Shown piece by piece: positions 6,816 through 15,375 of a DNA stretch of 64,000 nt. Location: positions 1 to 64,000 of the forward strand of contig NYZP01000019.1 in the NCBI GenBank assembly GCA_002687175.1, given 5' to 3'. Origin of the DNA: Parcubacteria group bacterium. Lineage in GTDB: Bacteria > Patescibacteria > ABY1 > Buchananbacterales > UBA6539. Both the position numbers and the translations under genes were made by a program. The stretch's first letter is position 1. Every line of letters starts with the position of its first letter. Below the pieces are notes generated by a model. The model made no database searches and was not told the DNA's origin. It saw nothing but the letters and a program-made list of their open reading frames with translations.

Positions 6816-8126
6816 CTAATTTTCTCTTAAAATCTCTAAAGCCTTATCTAGCTGCGGATCTAAGTCAGCATCATAATCTTCTCTGGTGCGTTCTACTACT
6901 ATGTCTGGTTCAATGCCAGACTCATTAATATTTTTTTCATTTGGCGTTAACCATTCAGCAATTGTTAACTTAACAGATGAGCCATCGGAAAACTTTCTAA
7001 GATCTTGGACTGAACCTTTACCAAAAGTGGTTTCACCAACAATGGTAGCAACGCCATAATCTTGCAGTGCACCAGCCACAATTTCCGAACCAGATGCACT
7101 ACCGCCGTTAACTAGTACTACAGAAGGGATACTGTCAAACCTAGCTTGTCGTTTAGTATTATGACCAATTAATTTACCACTTCTTAGTCTTTCGGATACA
7201 ACCGTTTTACCATTAACCCACTCTCCGGCTACTTCAATGGCTGTGCCTAAAAAACCTCCTGGGTTGTTACGCAGATCCAGAATAATACCTTTTGGATTGG
7301 CGTTTAGTATCGCTAAAACTGTCTTATTCCAATCAGCTAAAGTATTTTCATTAAAGTATAGCAACTCAACATAGGCAATATCACCGTCCATTAATTCAAA
7401 TTCTTCATCTTCCCCCTCTACACCATCAACACCACCTTTTCGTGAAAATTTAACACTATCAATTTCAATTGTCCCACGAATAATTGGAACTTCTCTAACC
7501 CCTTCATCACCATCGCTCAAAACGGTTAATACAACTTCTGTCCCCTTTTCACCACGAATTATACTGACCGCAAAATCTAAAGCAATGCCACGCGTGTCTT
7601 TACCATCAATAGCAAACACCATGTCACCAGGCAAAAGACCAGCTTTATCAGCCGGAGTACCGGGTAACGGCGCAATGATTGTTAATCTATCATCTCTAAT
7701 GCCAATTTCAGCGCCAATGCCTTCAAAACTGCCAGACAGTTCTTCTTCAAATTTATTAGAAATTTCTGGATTTAAAAATACTGAATAAGGATCACCCAAC
7801 GAAGCAACTAACCCAGCCAATGATCCGTAGAAAAACTCGGTTTCTGAAACATCGGACTTAACATAATTATCTTTAACATATTCCCAAACCTCCCAGAATT
7901 GACGAAAATCTACGTCTTCAGTTAAATAATCTGGCATGGCATCGGAATTTAATATTTCACCAGCTTGCGCCTGAGATGAACTACCATCTCCTGATAAACG
8001 ACCGGCGACAAAGCCAATAGTAAAAATCAAAGCCAGTACTACAATGAAAGAATATGATATTAAAAATCTTTTAGGAAACTTAGATTTTGGTTTTTCTTGT
8101 GATGCTTGATTTTGTTGAAATAACAT
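6816..8126 (-). CDS. S41 carboxyl-terminal processing protease (Ctp/Prc)
   Basis: The 436-residue protease has an N-terminal membrane anchor (about 21-42), a PDZ domain (about 130-215, with GIGAEIGIRDDRLTI and PADKAGLLPGD), and an S41 catalytic core. The serine lies in VNGGSASGSEIVAGAL (343-345) and the general-base lysine is K370 in ETTFGKGSVQDL. These enzymes trim or degrade envelope proteins outside the membrane. An acidic Glu/Asp-rich insert (about 232-248) splits the core before LMDGDIAYVEL. It sits 17 bases after murA on the minus strand. Confidence 0.92.
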   Translation of the reverse strand: MLFQQNQASQEKPKSKFPKRFLISYSFIVVLALIFTIGFVAGRLSGDGSSSQAQAGEILNSDAMPDYLTEDVDFRQFWEVWEYVKDNYVKSDVSETEFFYGSLAGLVASLGDPYSVFLNPEISNKFEEELSGSFEGIGAEIGIRDDRLTIIAPLPGTPADKAGLLPGDMVFAIDGKDTRGIALDFAVSIIRGEKGTEVVLTVLSDGDEGVREVPIIRGTIEIDSVKFSRKGGVDGVEGEDEEFELMDGDIAYVELLYFNENTLADWNKTVLAILNANPKGIILDLRNNPGGFLGTAIEVAGEWVNGKTVVSERLRSGKLIGHNTKRQARFDSIPSVVLVNGGSASGSEIVAGALQDYGVATIVGETTFGKGSVQDLRKFSDGSSVKLTIAEWLTPNEKNINESGIEPDIVVERTREDYDADLDPQLDKALEILREN

Positions 8127-8143
8127 TTATTTTTAATTTAGGA

Positions 8144-9448
8144 TTAATCTATTTTTTTAATTTTTGCTCCTATTTTAACTAAACGATTTGGTAAATCTTC
8201 GTATCCCCTTTCAATTGAATAAACATTTCTTAAAATTGACTGCCCAGAAGCCGCCAGCATAGCCACGATGATAATAGTTGACGGTCTTAATGATGGAGGG
8301 CAAACTATCTCAGTGGCTCTCAATTTTGTAGGCCCAGTAATAAAAGCCCGATGTGAATCAACTAAAGTAACTTTGGCACCTAGCTTATTCAATTCTATGA
8401 AATTGATTGCCCGTTCTTCGTATACCCAATCAAATATATAAGTTGTCCCTTTGGCTTGGGTAGCAATCGGCACAAAAAATGGTAGGTTATCAATATTTAA
8501 ACCAGGATACGGTCGAGGCTCAATTTTTTCTTCCAAAGCAACTAAATCACTTTTAAATGTTTTTATATCTACTAAATTACTAAACCCATTTTTCGCTTTA
8601 TACTGACGCAAAATTTTGTACTTAAATCCCATCTTCTCTAGCTTTAATAGTTCTAATTCTAAAAAGTTAATTGGACACCGCTTAATAGTCAAAGAAGAAT
8701 TTGTAGTTGCCGCAATTGATAAAAATAACATTGACTCTATTGGATCTTCAGAAATATTGTAACTGACAGTTTTGTTGATACTTTTAACTCCCTGGATTTC
8801 TAATGTTGTTGAGCTAATGCCTTCGATCTTGACCCCAAGTTTGATTAAAAAATAACATAAGTCCTGAACTTGATAATTAGCTGAAGCAAATTTAATTACC
8901 GTTTTCCCAGGGATTAGGGCTGCTGCTAAAATAGCATTTTCCGTAACCGTATCCCCAGATTCATACAGTACTAAATTTTTGTTTGGTCTAAGCTTGTTGG
9001 CAGTTACCTGATAATGCTTACGTAAAGTTTTTATTTTAATACCAAAATTTTCTAAGGCAAATAAATGTGGCTTAACAGTTCTTTTACCTAAGCGACACCC
9101 TCCTGGTTGAGGTACCTGAAATTTCTTTTTCCGATGAATCAGTACGCCAAGTAAAAAGAGGACACTTCTGGTTTTAATGGCTGACTGATAATTAATTTTT
9201 GAAAGATCTAGCTTTGTTGGAGGAATAATGGTAACATCTTTTTTACCAGTCCAAGATACTTCCGTACCAATACTTTCTAAGACCTCAATTATTCGATTAA
9301 CTTCCTCAATTTTAGGAACATTTTTTAAAACGGTTTTCCCTTTGTTTAGTAAAGCGGCATTTAATAAAACAACTGCCGCATTTTTGGAAGTATTGGTGGT
9401 AATAGTGCCTTTTAATTTTCGATTGCCAGTTATTAAATAATTGGGCAT
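8144..9448 (-). CDS. murA: UDP-N-acetylglucosamine 1-carboxyvinyltransferase (MurA)
   Basis: This EPSP-synthase-fold enzyme (434 aa) performs the first committed step of peptidoglycan synthesis, adding enolpyruvate to UDP-GlcNAc. Key residues are visible: the Lys22-Asn23 pair in TSKNAAVVLL, Arg94, and the PEP-reactive Cys118 in PGGCRLGKRTVKPH, so it should be fosfomycin-sensitive in principle. The rest is more divergent than in model MurA (for example SEDPIESMLFLSIAA replaces the usual PDRIEAGT region). A TATAAT-like box at 9478-9483 lies upstream on the minus strand. It diverges from the PEGA-domain gene. Confidence 0.88.
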   Translation of the reverse strand: MPNYLITGNRKLKGTITTNTSKNAAVVLLNAALLNKGKTVLKNVPKIEEVNRIIEVLESIGTEVSWTGKKDVTIIPPTKLDLSKINYQSAIKTRSVLFLLGVLIHRKKKFQVPQPGGCRLGKRTVKPHLFALENFGIKIKTLRKHYQVTANKLRPNKNLVLYESGDTVTENAILAAALIPGKTVIKFASANYQVQDLCYFLIKLGVKIEGISSTTLEIQGVKSINKTVSYNISEDPIESMLFLSIAATTNSSLTIKRCPINFLELELLKLEKMGFKYKILRQYKAKNGFSNLVDIKTFKSDLVALEEKIEPRPYPGLNIDNLPFFVPIATQAKGTTYIFDWVYEERAINFIELNKLGAKVTLVDSHRAFITGPTKLRATEIVCPPSLRPSTIIIVAMLAASGQSILRNVYSIERGYEDLPNRLVKIGAKIKKID

Positions 9449-9527
9449 AAAATAAAAAATCTGCTAGAATTTAAGTTATTATACTTACTTATTTTACTAT
9501 TTTGTTAATCTTTTTGCAACTGCCACT

Positions 9528-10901
9528 ATGGAACTAAAAATACGCCGAAGTTTATATTTAACCTTTATCGGAGCTTTCATTATAATTACTCCGCTTCTTA
9601 TTTTATATACCACGGGATATCGGTATAATTTCAAAAAACATAAAATTGAAAAAACCGGAATTTTATATTTAGATTCTCAACCAAAAAATGCTAAAATTTT
9701 TATAAATGATAAATATGAAAATACTACGCCTAATAGATTTTCTCGAATCTTACCAGATGTTTATCAAATAAAAATCGAGAAAGATGGTTATTACCCTTGG
9801 CAGAAGGAATTAGAAGTAAAAAGTAATTTAACTACCTTTGGCAGAGACATTGTTTTATTTAAAATTAATTCACCAATTAATATTGTTAACCAACAAATTA
9901 ATATTTTAAATATTTCACCAGACCATAAAAAAATAGTTTACTCAGTGGTCAAGGAGAACGTAGAAGAAATAAGGCTTTTAAATCTAAAAAATAAATCTGA
10001 TTTTTTGGTCAAAGAATTTAATAATCGTACTTTTAACCAACTGGACTTTGTGCAGTGGTCACCGAGCCAAAAAAAAGTAATGATTAAAGAAATTATTGGT
10101 GACTTTAATCAATATTTAATTGTTGATATTGAATCATTAAAAATTAAAGAACTTTTTGATATTACTAGACTAAATTTTTCTAAACTGGCTTGGGATAACA
10201 GTGATGATAACTATCTTTATGGTTTAAGAAAATCCGTACTACATCAAATTGACTTAGTCACAAATTCAACCAGACCCCTTTTGTCCGATCCAATCCAAGA
10301 TTTTCAAGTACAGAATGACAATATCTACTACATTACGAAAATTGGCAATGAATCATTTTTAAATAAACGTATTATCATTAATCAAAAAGCTGGACCAAGT
10401 GAAAAAATAAAATTACCCTCACCCTCAGAATATACTATTGAACCTTTAATTAATAATCTTTTAGTATTATTAGACAAAAAAAATAATGATCTTTTTATCA
10501 TTAATGAAAAATCATTTGACCAACAAGATGTTAGTAGAAATATTGTGCTTCAGGATAAAGCAAAAAAAGTTATCTGGTCAAAAGATTTAAAAAATATTTT
10601 ATTTTATACTGATTTTGAAATTTCTATATTTAATCTTGAAACCTCACAGAAAAATTTAATCACTAGATACGGAGAAATAATAAACCAGGCTTTATGGTAT
10701 CCTGGTCAAAATTATATTATTTATCAAGCTGGAAATTCTATTAGAGCCATTGAATCAGGCCCCACTGAAATAAGAAATGATTTAGAATTGGCCAAACTTG
10801 ATCAGATTAGTTCTATGGTAGTTGATGATGATGGTGAGAATCTTTATTTTAAAGCAACCAGTGAAAGCCTAGAAGGAATTTTCCAACTAGCAATTCAGTA
10901 A
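9528..10901 (+). CDS. Membrane-anchored PEGA-domain protein with beta-propeller-like region
   Basis: The 457-residue protein has one N-terminal membrane helix (about 9-30) and a PEGA domain (about 43-95). The PEGA signature is seen in YLDSQPKNAKIFINDKY and LPDVYQIKIEKDGYYPW. A long region of repeating beta-strand blocks of WD40/TolB-like character follows (for example ILNISPDHKKIVYSV and FVQWSPSQKKVMI). Proteins of this design are common in Patescibacteria and are thought to be surface proteins binding polysaccharide or protein; the role is not established. It faces murA divergently and converges with rfbA. Confidence 0.8.
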   Translation: MELKIRRSLYLTFIGAFIIITPLLILYTTGYRYNFKKHKIEKTGILYLDSQPKNAKIFINDKYENTTPNRFSRILPDVYQIKIEKDGYYPWQKELEVKSNLTTFGRDIVLFKINSPINIVNQQINILNISPDHKKIVYSVVKENVEEIRLLNLKNKSDFLVKEFNNRTFNQLDFVQWSPSQKKVMIKEIIGDFNQYLIVDIESLKIKELFDITRLNFSKLAWDNSDDNYLYGLRKSVLHQIDLVTNSTRPLLSDPIQDFQVQNDNIYYITKIGNESFLNKRIIINQKAGPSEKIKLPSPSEYTIEPLINNLLVLLDKKNNDLFIINEKSFDQQDVSRNIVLQDKAKKVIWSKDLKNILFYTDFEISIFNLETSQKNLITRYGEIINQALWYPGQNYIIYQAGNSIRAIESGPTEIRNDLELAKLDQISSMVVDDDGENLYFKATSESLEGIFQLAIQ

Positions 10902-10911
10902 TGTCAACTTA

Positions 10912-11631
10912 TTAAGACAATTTTTGGGTTTCAGTATTAGCATGCATTAAATCATCAAAATCTCCTGCATCAAGCCACTTGCCAGTTAGTTGACTGGCTT
11001 TTAAAGTACCTTTTTTTATGTACTCTTTGTTGACTTCGGTAATTTCTGTTTCGCCACGAGCACTGGGCTTTAAAGATTTAATAATATCAAATACTCCCGG
11101 AGTGTACATGTAAATACCAATGGAAATTAAATTACTTGGTGGGTCTGCTGGCTTTTCAACTAGATCAACTACCTTATCCCCTTCAACAGTGGCTACTCCA
11201 GATTTAATAGCTTCTTCTCTAGTTCCTTGATAAAGCATTATTCGAGCGTCTTCATCACCGTTAGCGAATTCATCAGCAAATGGTTTTAATGACTCAAAAA
11301 TTATATTATCACCATTGATTGAAATAAATTTATCCTCACCGATAAAATTTTTCGCCAAACTTATGGCTGAAGGAATGCCACCGGCTTCGTCTTGTACTCG
11401 GTAAGTAAGCTCAACGCCAAAGTCTTTACCGCTACCAAGTAAACTAAAAATATCACCGGCGTGATGAGTGCCCGTAATTATCATGATTTTTTCAATCCCG
11501 GCACTTTTTAAAGTTTCTAAGGGATAATAAATCATCGGCTTGTTATAAACCGGTAATAGATGTTTGTTTGTTACTTTGGTTAATGGTGACAAGCGTGAAC
11601 CTGTTCCGCCAGCAAGTATTACACCTTTCAT
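10912..11631 (-). CDS. rfbA: Glucose-1-phosphate thymidylyltransferase, short form
   Basis: The 239-residue nucleotidyltransferase activates glucose-1-phosphate to dTDP-glucose. The signature GGTGSRLSPLT (about 7-17) and NKHLLPVYNKPMIYYPLE are clear, with later GDNIIF and VEKP motifs. It is shorter than E. coli RfbA (about 290 aa), as in the archaeal and short bacterial forms. ATG 11631 is chosen because GAGGG lies 7 bases upstream and the protein begins MKGVILAGG; the extra upstream codons read through CCCGAACGAAGTGAGGG, a repeat-like sequence. RfbB is encoded 2.3 kb away, but no RfbC is visible. Confidence 0.92.
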   Translation of the reverse strand: MKGVILAGGTGSRLSPLTKVTNKHLLPVYNKPMIYYPLETLKSAGIEKIMIITGTHHAGDIFSLLGSGKDFGVELTYRVQDEAGGIPSAISLAKNFIGEDKFISINGDNIIFESLKPFADEFANGDEDARIMLYQGTREEAIKSGVATVEGDKVVDLVEKPADPPSNLISIGIYMYTPGVFDIIKSLKPSARGETEITEVNKEYIKKGTLKASQLTGKWLDAGDFDDLMHANTETQKLS

Positions 11632-11723
11632 AAATTTTCCCTCACTTCGTTCGGGATTTATTAACATTTTTAGATTTCCAACTTAGAGTAATAAACCTAT
11701 TATTTATTATAAGTATATAAATA

Positions 11724-11762
11724 GTTGTTTACCACTTTTATTTGTTGCCAGGTGGTAACAAC
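11724..11762. repeat. Imperfect inverted repeat upstream of rfbA
   Basis: Arms GTTGTTTACCAC and GTGGTAACAAC pair with one bulged T around a 16-base loop. It lies 93 bases upstream of the rfbA start and could be an operator or a leader hairpin. A related word (TAAGTGGGTAATAAA) follows at about 11777. Confidence 0.5.
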
Positions 11763-11847
11763 GCGTTTGTTTGTTATAAGTGGGTAATAAATCAAAATGT
11801 CCACTTCTGGACGTATCAAGTATAACAGATTCTATTTATTTTTCAAG

Positions 11848-12187
11848 CTATTCGGGAACACAGTCAAATCTGTAGCCACCACTATCTGGTATGTTTTGGT
11901 CACCAAACCCTTTAGATTTAATAACCTTGCAACCATCAGTTTGTCTACATTCTCTATCGCCAGAAACATTATAATAACTTATTCCAGAGTATTTATCGGC
12001 AAGCTGCTTACAAAATTCTGGAGACCTTGGTTTTATTGGTGGCGGGTCAACCTCTTTTTGGCTCGGCGGTGGGTCAACTTCCACATTTTGGTTTACTGGC
12101 GGACTATCATCTTTAACTTTAACAATTTTATAATTACAACCAGTTAAGATTAGTCCAACAATTAAAATTAAAAATAGTTTTTTTCAT
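11848..12187 (-). pseudogene. Small lipoprotein gene with a homopolymer frameshift
   Basis: ATG 12187 is followed by seven A residues (T-run 12178-12184 on the plus strand) and soon meets a stop. If the run had six A, the reading would be MKKLFLILIVGLILTGCNYK, an excellent lipoprotein signal peptide with lipobox LTGC. It would join directly to the downstream open frame with two EVDPPP repeats, four further cysteines and the ending YRFDCVPE. The total would be about 112 residues. The intact downstream part (GTG 12084 to TAG 11848) is what simple gene callers report. The shift may be a sequencing error, a slippage-controlled gene or a recent pseudogene. It starts one base after the stop of the preceding membrane gene. 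Confidence 0.75.
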
Positions 12188-12188
12188 A

Positions 12189-12524
12189 TTATTTAAAAAA
12201 TATATTAAAAATAAATGATAATATAAACCAAATTAAATGAGCAGTATCTATAACAATAAAAATCATAATATATAATATTATGATTGCACCAATCCAAATC
12301 GGTATTTTCATTAACTGTTCCTTCTTTTTTTGAGATAACTTTATCGATAAATAAGTTACTAACCTTAATATTACATATAAAAATACTAAGCCAAATAAAA
12401 GAAAAAACCAATCTGAAATTGTCTGTATTCCCATTTCATAAAAATCTAATAATGCATAAAATATAAAGCCAGTAATTACAAAAATACCTGCTAAAAAACT
12501 TACTATATCAAAATCTTTTTTCAT
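12189..12524 (-). CDS. Hypothetical membrane protein, three helices
   Basis: This 111-residue protein has three predicted membrane segments (about 8-26, 38-58 and 75-107), with short Lys-rich loops (SQKKKEQLMK). I do not recognise a family. It is the first gene of a two-gene unit with the frameshifted lipoprotein, which begins one base after its stop. A TATAAT box lies 17 bases upstream of its ATG, giving a very short leader. Composition is as A/T-rich as its neighbours. Confidence 0.65.
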   Translation of the reverse strand: MKKDFDIVSFLAGIFVITGFIFYALLDFYEMGIQTISDWFFLLFGLVFLYVILRLVTYLSIKLSQKKKEQLMKIPIWIGAIIILYIMIFIVIDTAHLIWFILSFIFNIFFK

Positions 12525-12540
12525 AAATTTAATTTTTTAT

Positions 12541-12567
12541 ATTATACTACAATGATAAAAAAGTCAA
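12541..12567 (-). promoter_or_regulatory. Promoter for the small membrane protein and lipoprotein unit
   Basis: On the minus strand a perfect TATAAT (12541-12546) is preceded by TTGACT (12562-12567) with a 15-base spacer. The short spacer is suboptimal; the -10 is convincing. Confidence 0.5.
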
Positions 12568-12571
12568 CAAT

Positions 12572-13249
12572 TTAATTTTGAGCCAATGTTTTAGCTATAT
12601 ATTGCTTAAATTTCAACTGTTCAGGAATTGAATCCATCAACTCAAGACAAATATACTTGGAAAAATATTTTTGAGGAATATCAGCCACATAGTCAAGGTC
12701 TGATAGTTTTGAAACTTTATGAACACTCCTTTTATTTGGTAGAACAGCGCTTAAGTGATTACAGCCAACTTTATACAATTTTCTGGCGGCCACTGTCATG
12801 TCGTGTAACTCTTGATTATGGTGTTTAAGTTCAATGTAGTGCGAAAGATCAATACACAGCCCACCAACTTTCTTTAAAGGTTTAAGATTTTTAATCTTGT
12901 GGCTGGCAATATTATTTTCAATAAATATTTTTTCAAGATGCTTGGAATTTTTTAAATATTTTAAATATTGAAAATGCAATGTGAATGCCTTGGTCCCAAA
13001 ATTTTTTATAAAATAATCAAATTCCCATTCTGCCATATCGTGCCTGGCATGAACATGGGGAATAAACTTAACTGTTGATTTGTCTAAGGTCTGATAAATT
13101 TTCTTACGTTCAGTTATGATGGCGCCAGTTAAGAATACGGATATCTCCTTAAGTTTTAAACGGTTAACATCGGCCAGCATCTTTCTCCAGTCTCCCATAA
13201 AAGTTACCACTGACGGATAAATTCTTTTTAAAATTTGATCTTCTACCAT
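12572..13249 (-). CDS. Uncharacterised protein, possibly xylose-isomerase-like TIM barrel
   Basis: The 225-residue soluble protein has alternating strand and helix stretches with His/Asp/Glu motifs at strand ends: PHVHARHDMAEWEF near residue 64, LCIDLSHYIELKHH near 131 and CNHLSAVLP near 158. This pattern suggests a metal-binding TIM barrel of the sugar-phosphate isomerase/epimerase type, but I cannot prove it. It follows the methyltransferase gene by 4 bases at the end of a long minus-strand glycan operon, so a sugar-related role is inferred. Confidence 0.5.
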   Translation of the reverse strand: MVEDQILKRIYPSVVTFMGDWRKMLADVNRLKLKEISVFLTGAIITERKKIYQTLDKSTVKFIPHVHARHDMAEWEFDYFIKNFGTKAFTLHFQYLKYLKNSKHLEKIFIENNIASHKIKNLKPLKKVGGLCIDLSHYIELKHHNQELHDMTVAARKLYKVGCNHLSAVLPNKRSVHKVSKLSDLDYVADIPQKYFSKYICLELMDSIPEQLKFKQYIAKTLAQN

Positions 13250-13253
13250 TAAG

Positions 13254-13928
13254 TTAGTGCTTCTTTTTAATGATAAAAATAAAATCTTTTGGTTGACGCC
13301 ACCAGGTTAAAGGCTTAACAGCATAACTTTGTCTTGCACCATAAAGATCAAACTTTAAACGAAAAAGTACTTCCACTAACCGAATAGATCGCCTAATTAA
13401 ATACCAAGTTAATGGTTTAGGAATATTACGTTGACCAAACCACTGAATTTCAAAATCTTTAAATAATTTTTCTATATCTTTTTTAAAGTATTCATGTTGA
13501 CTGAATTCTCCAATTGGCTTTTTGGAATATGGCGAAACTACTTTTTTATTTGGTGTTGAAAAAATAGCAATACCATCAGTGGTTAAAATTTTTCTGATGT
13601 CACTGATCAAGTCTTGAGGATTGGCAAATTGTTCCAAAACATGAAAGCACAAAACCACATCAACACTACTTTTAATATCAGGCCTTTGATCTGTATAATT
13701 TAAATTTGACCAGTGATACTTTTTAGCCTTAGCAACAGTTTCCATTGATTGATCATAAGCCAAAACCTCTGCCGCCTCTTGGGCAATGATAAATGAACCA
13801 AAACCAGTGCCACAGCCATAATCTAAGATTTTTTTATGTTTGGTGTAGGTTCCAGCCCATAAATAACGAGTATAAGTATCCATCCTGATTTTATTAGAGG
13901 CTACTTTTGTCCATTCGTACCGTTGCAT
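13254..13928 (-). CDS. SAM-dependent methyltransferase, class I
   Basis: The 224-residue protein has motif I ILDYGCGTGFGSF (about 35-47), an acidic residue in LAYDQSME that should bind the SAM ribose, and the later VVLCFHVLEQF and DGIAIFSTPNK blocks of Methyltransf_11-type enzymes. The C-terminal third is basic and aromatic. Its place between rfbB and a possible sugar isomerase, 16 bases after rfbB, points to a glycan or lipid-linked sugar substrate, which is inference. Confidence 0.85.
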   Translation of the reverse strand: MQRYEWTKVASNKIRMDTYTRYLWAGTYTKHKKILDYGCGTGFGSFIIAQEAAEVLAYDQSMETVAKAKKYHWSNLNYTDQRPDIKSSVDVVLCFHVLEQFANPQDLISDIRKILTTDGIAIFSTPNKKVVSPYSKKPIGEFSQHEYFKKDIEKLFKDFEIQWFGQRNIPKPLTWYLIRRSIRLVEVLFRLKFDLYGARQSYAVKPLTWWRQPKDFIFIIKKKH

Positions 13929-13944
13929 GTTTTAAGTTTAATAA

Positions 13945-14958
13945 TTAGCTACTAGACCCATATTGCTTCTGATAATACTCTTTATATTCTCCGGACTTAA
14001 CTTTCTGCCACCACTCTTGGTTATCTTGATACCACTTCACGGTTTGCTCTAAATATTCCTCAAAGTTATGTTCTGGTTGAAAACCTAGTTCCTTTTTAGC
14101 TTTAGACCAATCTATGGCATAACGTCGGTCATGACCAGGACGATCTTGAACATGCTCGAGCATATCTTCATCTTTATCTAAAAGTTTTAATATTTTTTTA
14201 GCAACTTCTAAATTATTAATGTCAGTAGTCATGCCACCGATACAATAGGTCTCACCAATTTTTCCTTTTTCTAAAACTAAATCAATTGCTCTACAATGAT
14301 CGTCAACGTAAAGCCAATCTCTCACATAAAGACCATCGCCATAGACTGGGATCTTTTTACCTTCCATTACATTAGTAATCGCTAAAGGAATTAATTTTTC
14401 AGGGAATTGATATGGACCAAAATTATTAGAACAGTTGCTAATGGTAATATCTAATTTGTGCGTATGAAAATATGACCGTACTAAATGGTCTGAGGCAGCT
14501 TTGGAGGCTGAATAAGGACTGCGAGGATCATATGGTGAATTCTCGTTGAACTTATCTTTTGAATCTAAAGCTAGGGCACCAAATACTTCGTCAGTGGAAA
14601 CATGATGAAAACGTTTATCATGATCTTTAGCCGCTTGTAATAAAATCTGGGTTCCAGTGACATTAGTTTTAACAAATGCTCCAGCATCAGTAATGGAACG
14701 GTCAACGTGTGACTCTGCCGCAAAATGAACGATTAAATCACACTCACTGACTAACGTTCCAACCACATCAACATTAGTAATACCTCCAAGTACAAATTTG
14801 TAATTATTATTTTTTTCAATCTCTTTCAGATTTTCTAGATTTCCGGCATAAGTTAATTTATCTAAATTAACAATCTCATCACCTGGATGAGTCTTTAGCC
14901 AATAGCGAATAAAATTTGAACCGATAAAACCGGCTCCACCGGTAACAAGTAACTTCAT
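13945..14958 (-). CDS. rfbB: dTDP-glucose 4,6-dehydratase
   Basis: This 337-residue extended SDR converts dTDP-glucose to dTDP-4-keto-6-deoxyglucose. Seen are the NAD-binding GGAGFIGSN (7-15), the STDEVFG motif whose Thr-Asp-Glu (122-124) marks true dehydratases, and catalytic Tyr149/Lys153 in YSASK. It uses the product of rfbA. No rfbC or rfbD homologue adjoins, so the keto sugar may instead feed an aminotransferase such as the DegT enzyme at 41,095. Confidence 0.95.
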   Translation of the reverse strand: MKLLVTGGAGFIGSNFIRYWLKTHPGDEIVNLDKLTYAGNLENLKEIEKNNNYKFVLGGITNVDVVGTLVSECDLIVHFAAESHVDRSITDAGAFVKTNVTGTQILLQAAKDHDKRFHHVSTDEVFGALALDSKDKFNENSPYDPRSPYSASKAASDHLVRSYFHTHKLDITISNCSNNFGPYQFPEKLIPLAITNVMEGKKIPVYGDGLYVRDWLYVDDHCRAIDLVLEKGKIGETYCIGGMTTDINNLEVAKKILKLLDKDEDMLEHVQDRPGHDRRYAIDWSKAKKELGFQPEHNFEEYLEQTVKWYQDNQEWWQKVKSGEYKEYYQKQYGSSS

Positions 14959-14960
14959 AA

Positions 14961-15374
14961 TTAGAATGCTTCTTTAATTTTTTTTAAGTATTCCTCTCTT
15001 TCACCCTCTTTATACTCTTTTTGTTTTAAAAATCTAAAGCCATCATTGGCTACTCTGGGTACAACGTGAAAGTGACTGTGCTCAACAGTTTGTAGGGCAA
15101 CTGGATCATTGTTAACTACTACATTATAACCTTCATAGCCTAAATTGTCTTTAATAATTTTTCCAACCTTTTTAACCATTTTAATGATAGCAACTAAATC
15201 TTCTTCTGGTGTTTCTTCTAAATTAGCATAATGTTTTTTAGTGGTAATTAAAGTGTGACCAGGGTGAACTGGTAGTTGATCTAAAAATACTATCAGTTGA
15301 TCATCTTCAAATATTTTAGCTTCGTCGATTGGAATACCACCATCGACAATTTTACAAAAAATACAGTCAGGCAT
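14961..15374 (-). CDS. HIT family nucleotide hydrolase/transferase
   Basis: The 137-residue protein begins MPDCIFCKIVDG, typical of Hint-type HIT proteins, and carries the histidine triad HSHFHVVPR near residue 103. Such enzymes hydrolyse AMP-lysine, AMP-amides or dinucleoside polyphosphates. ATG 15374 lies one base after the stop of the upstream GT-C gene; the open frame extends 24 codons further into that gene, but no family member has such an extension. Co-transcription with glycan genes looks like simple operon packing. Confidence 0.92.
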   Translation of the reverse strand: MPDCIFCKIVDGGIPIDEAKIFEDDQLIVFLDQLPVHPGHTLITTKKHYANLEETPEEDLVAIIKMVKKVGKIIKDNLGYEGYNVVVNNDPVALQTVEHSHFHVVPRVANDGFRFLKQKEYKEGEREEYLKKIKEAF

Positions 15375-15375
15375 A

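Noticed and set aside
11797..12147. Plus-strand 116-codon ORF
   Set aside because: It is antisense to the lipoprotein frame, is dominated by Phe/Trp/Ile codons, and the minus frame shows a lipobox and Cys pattern.
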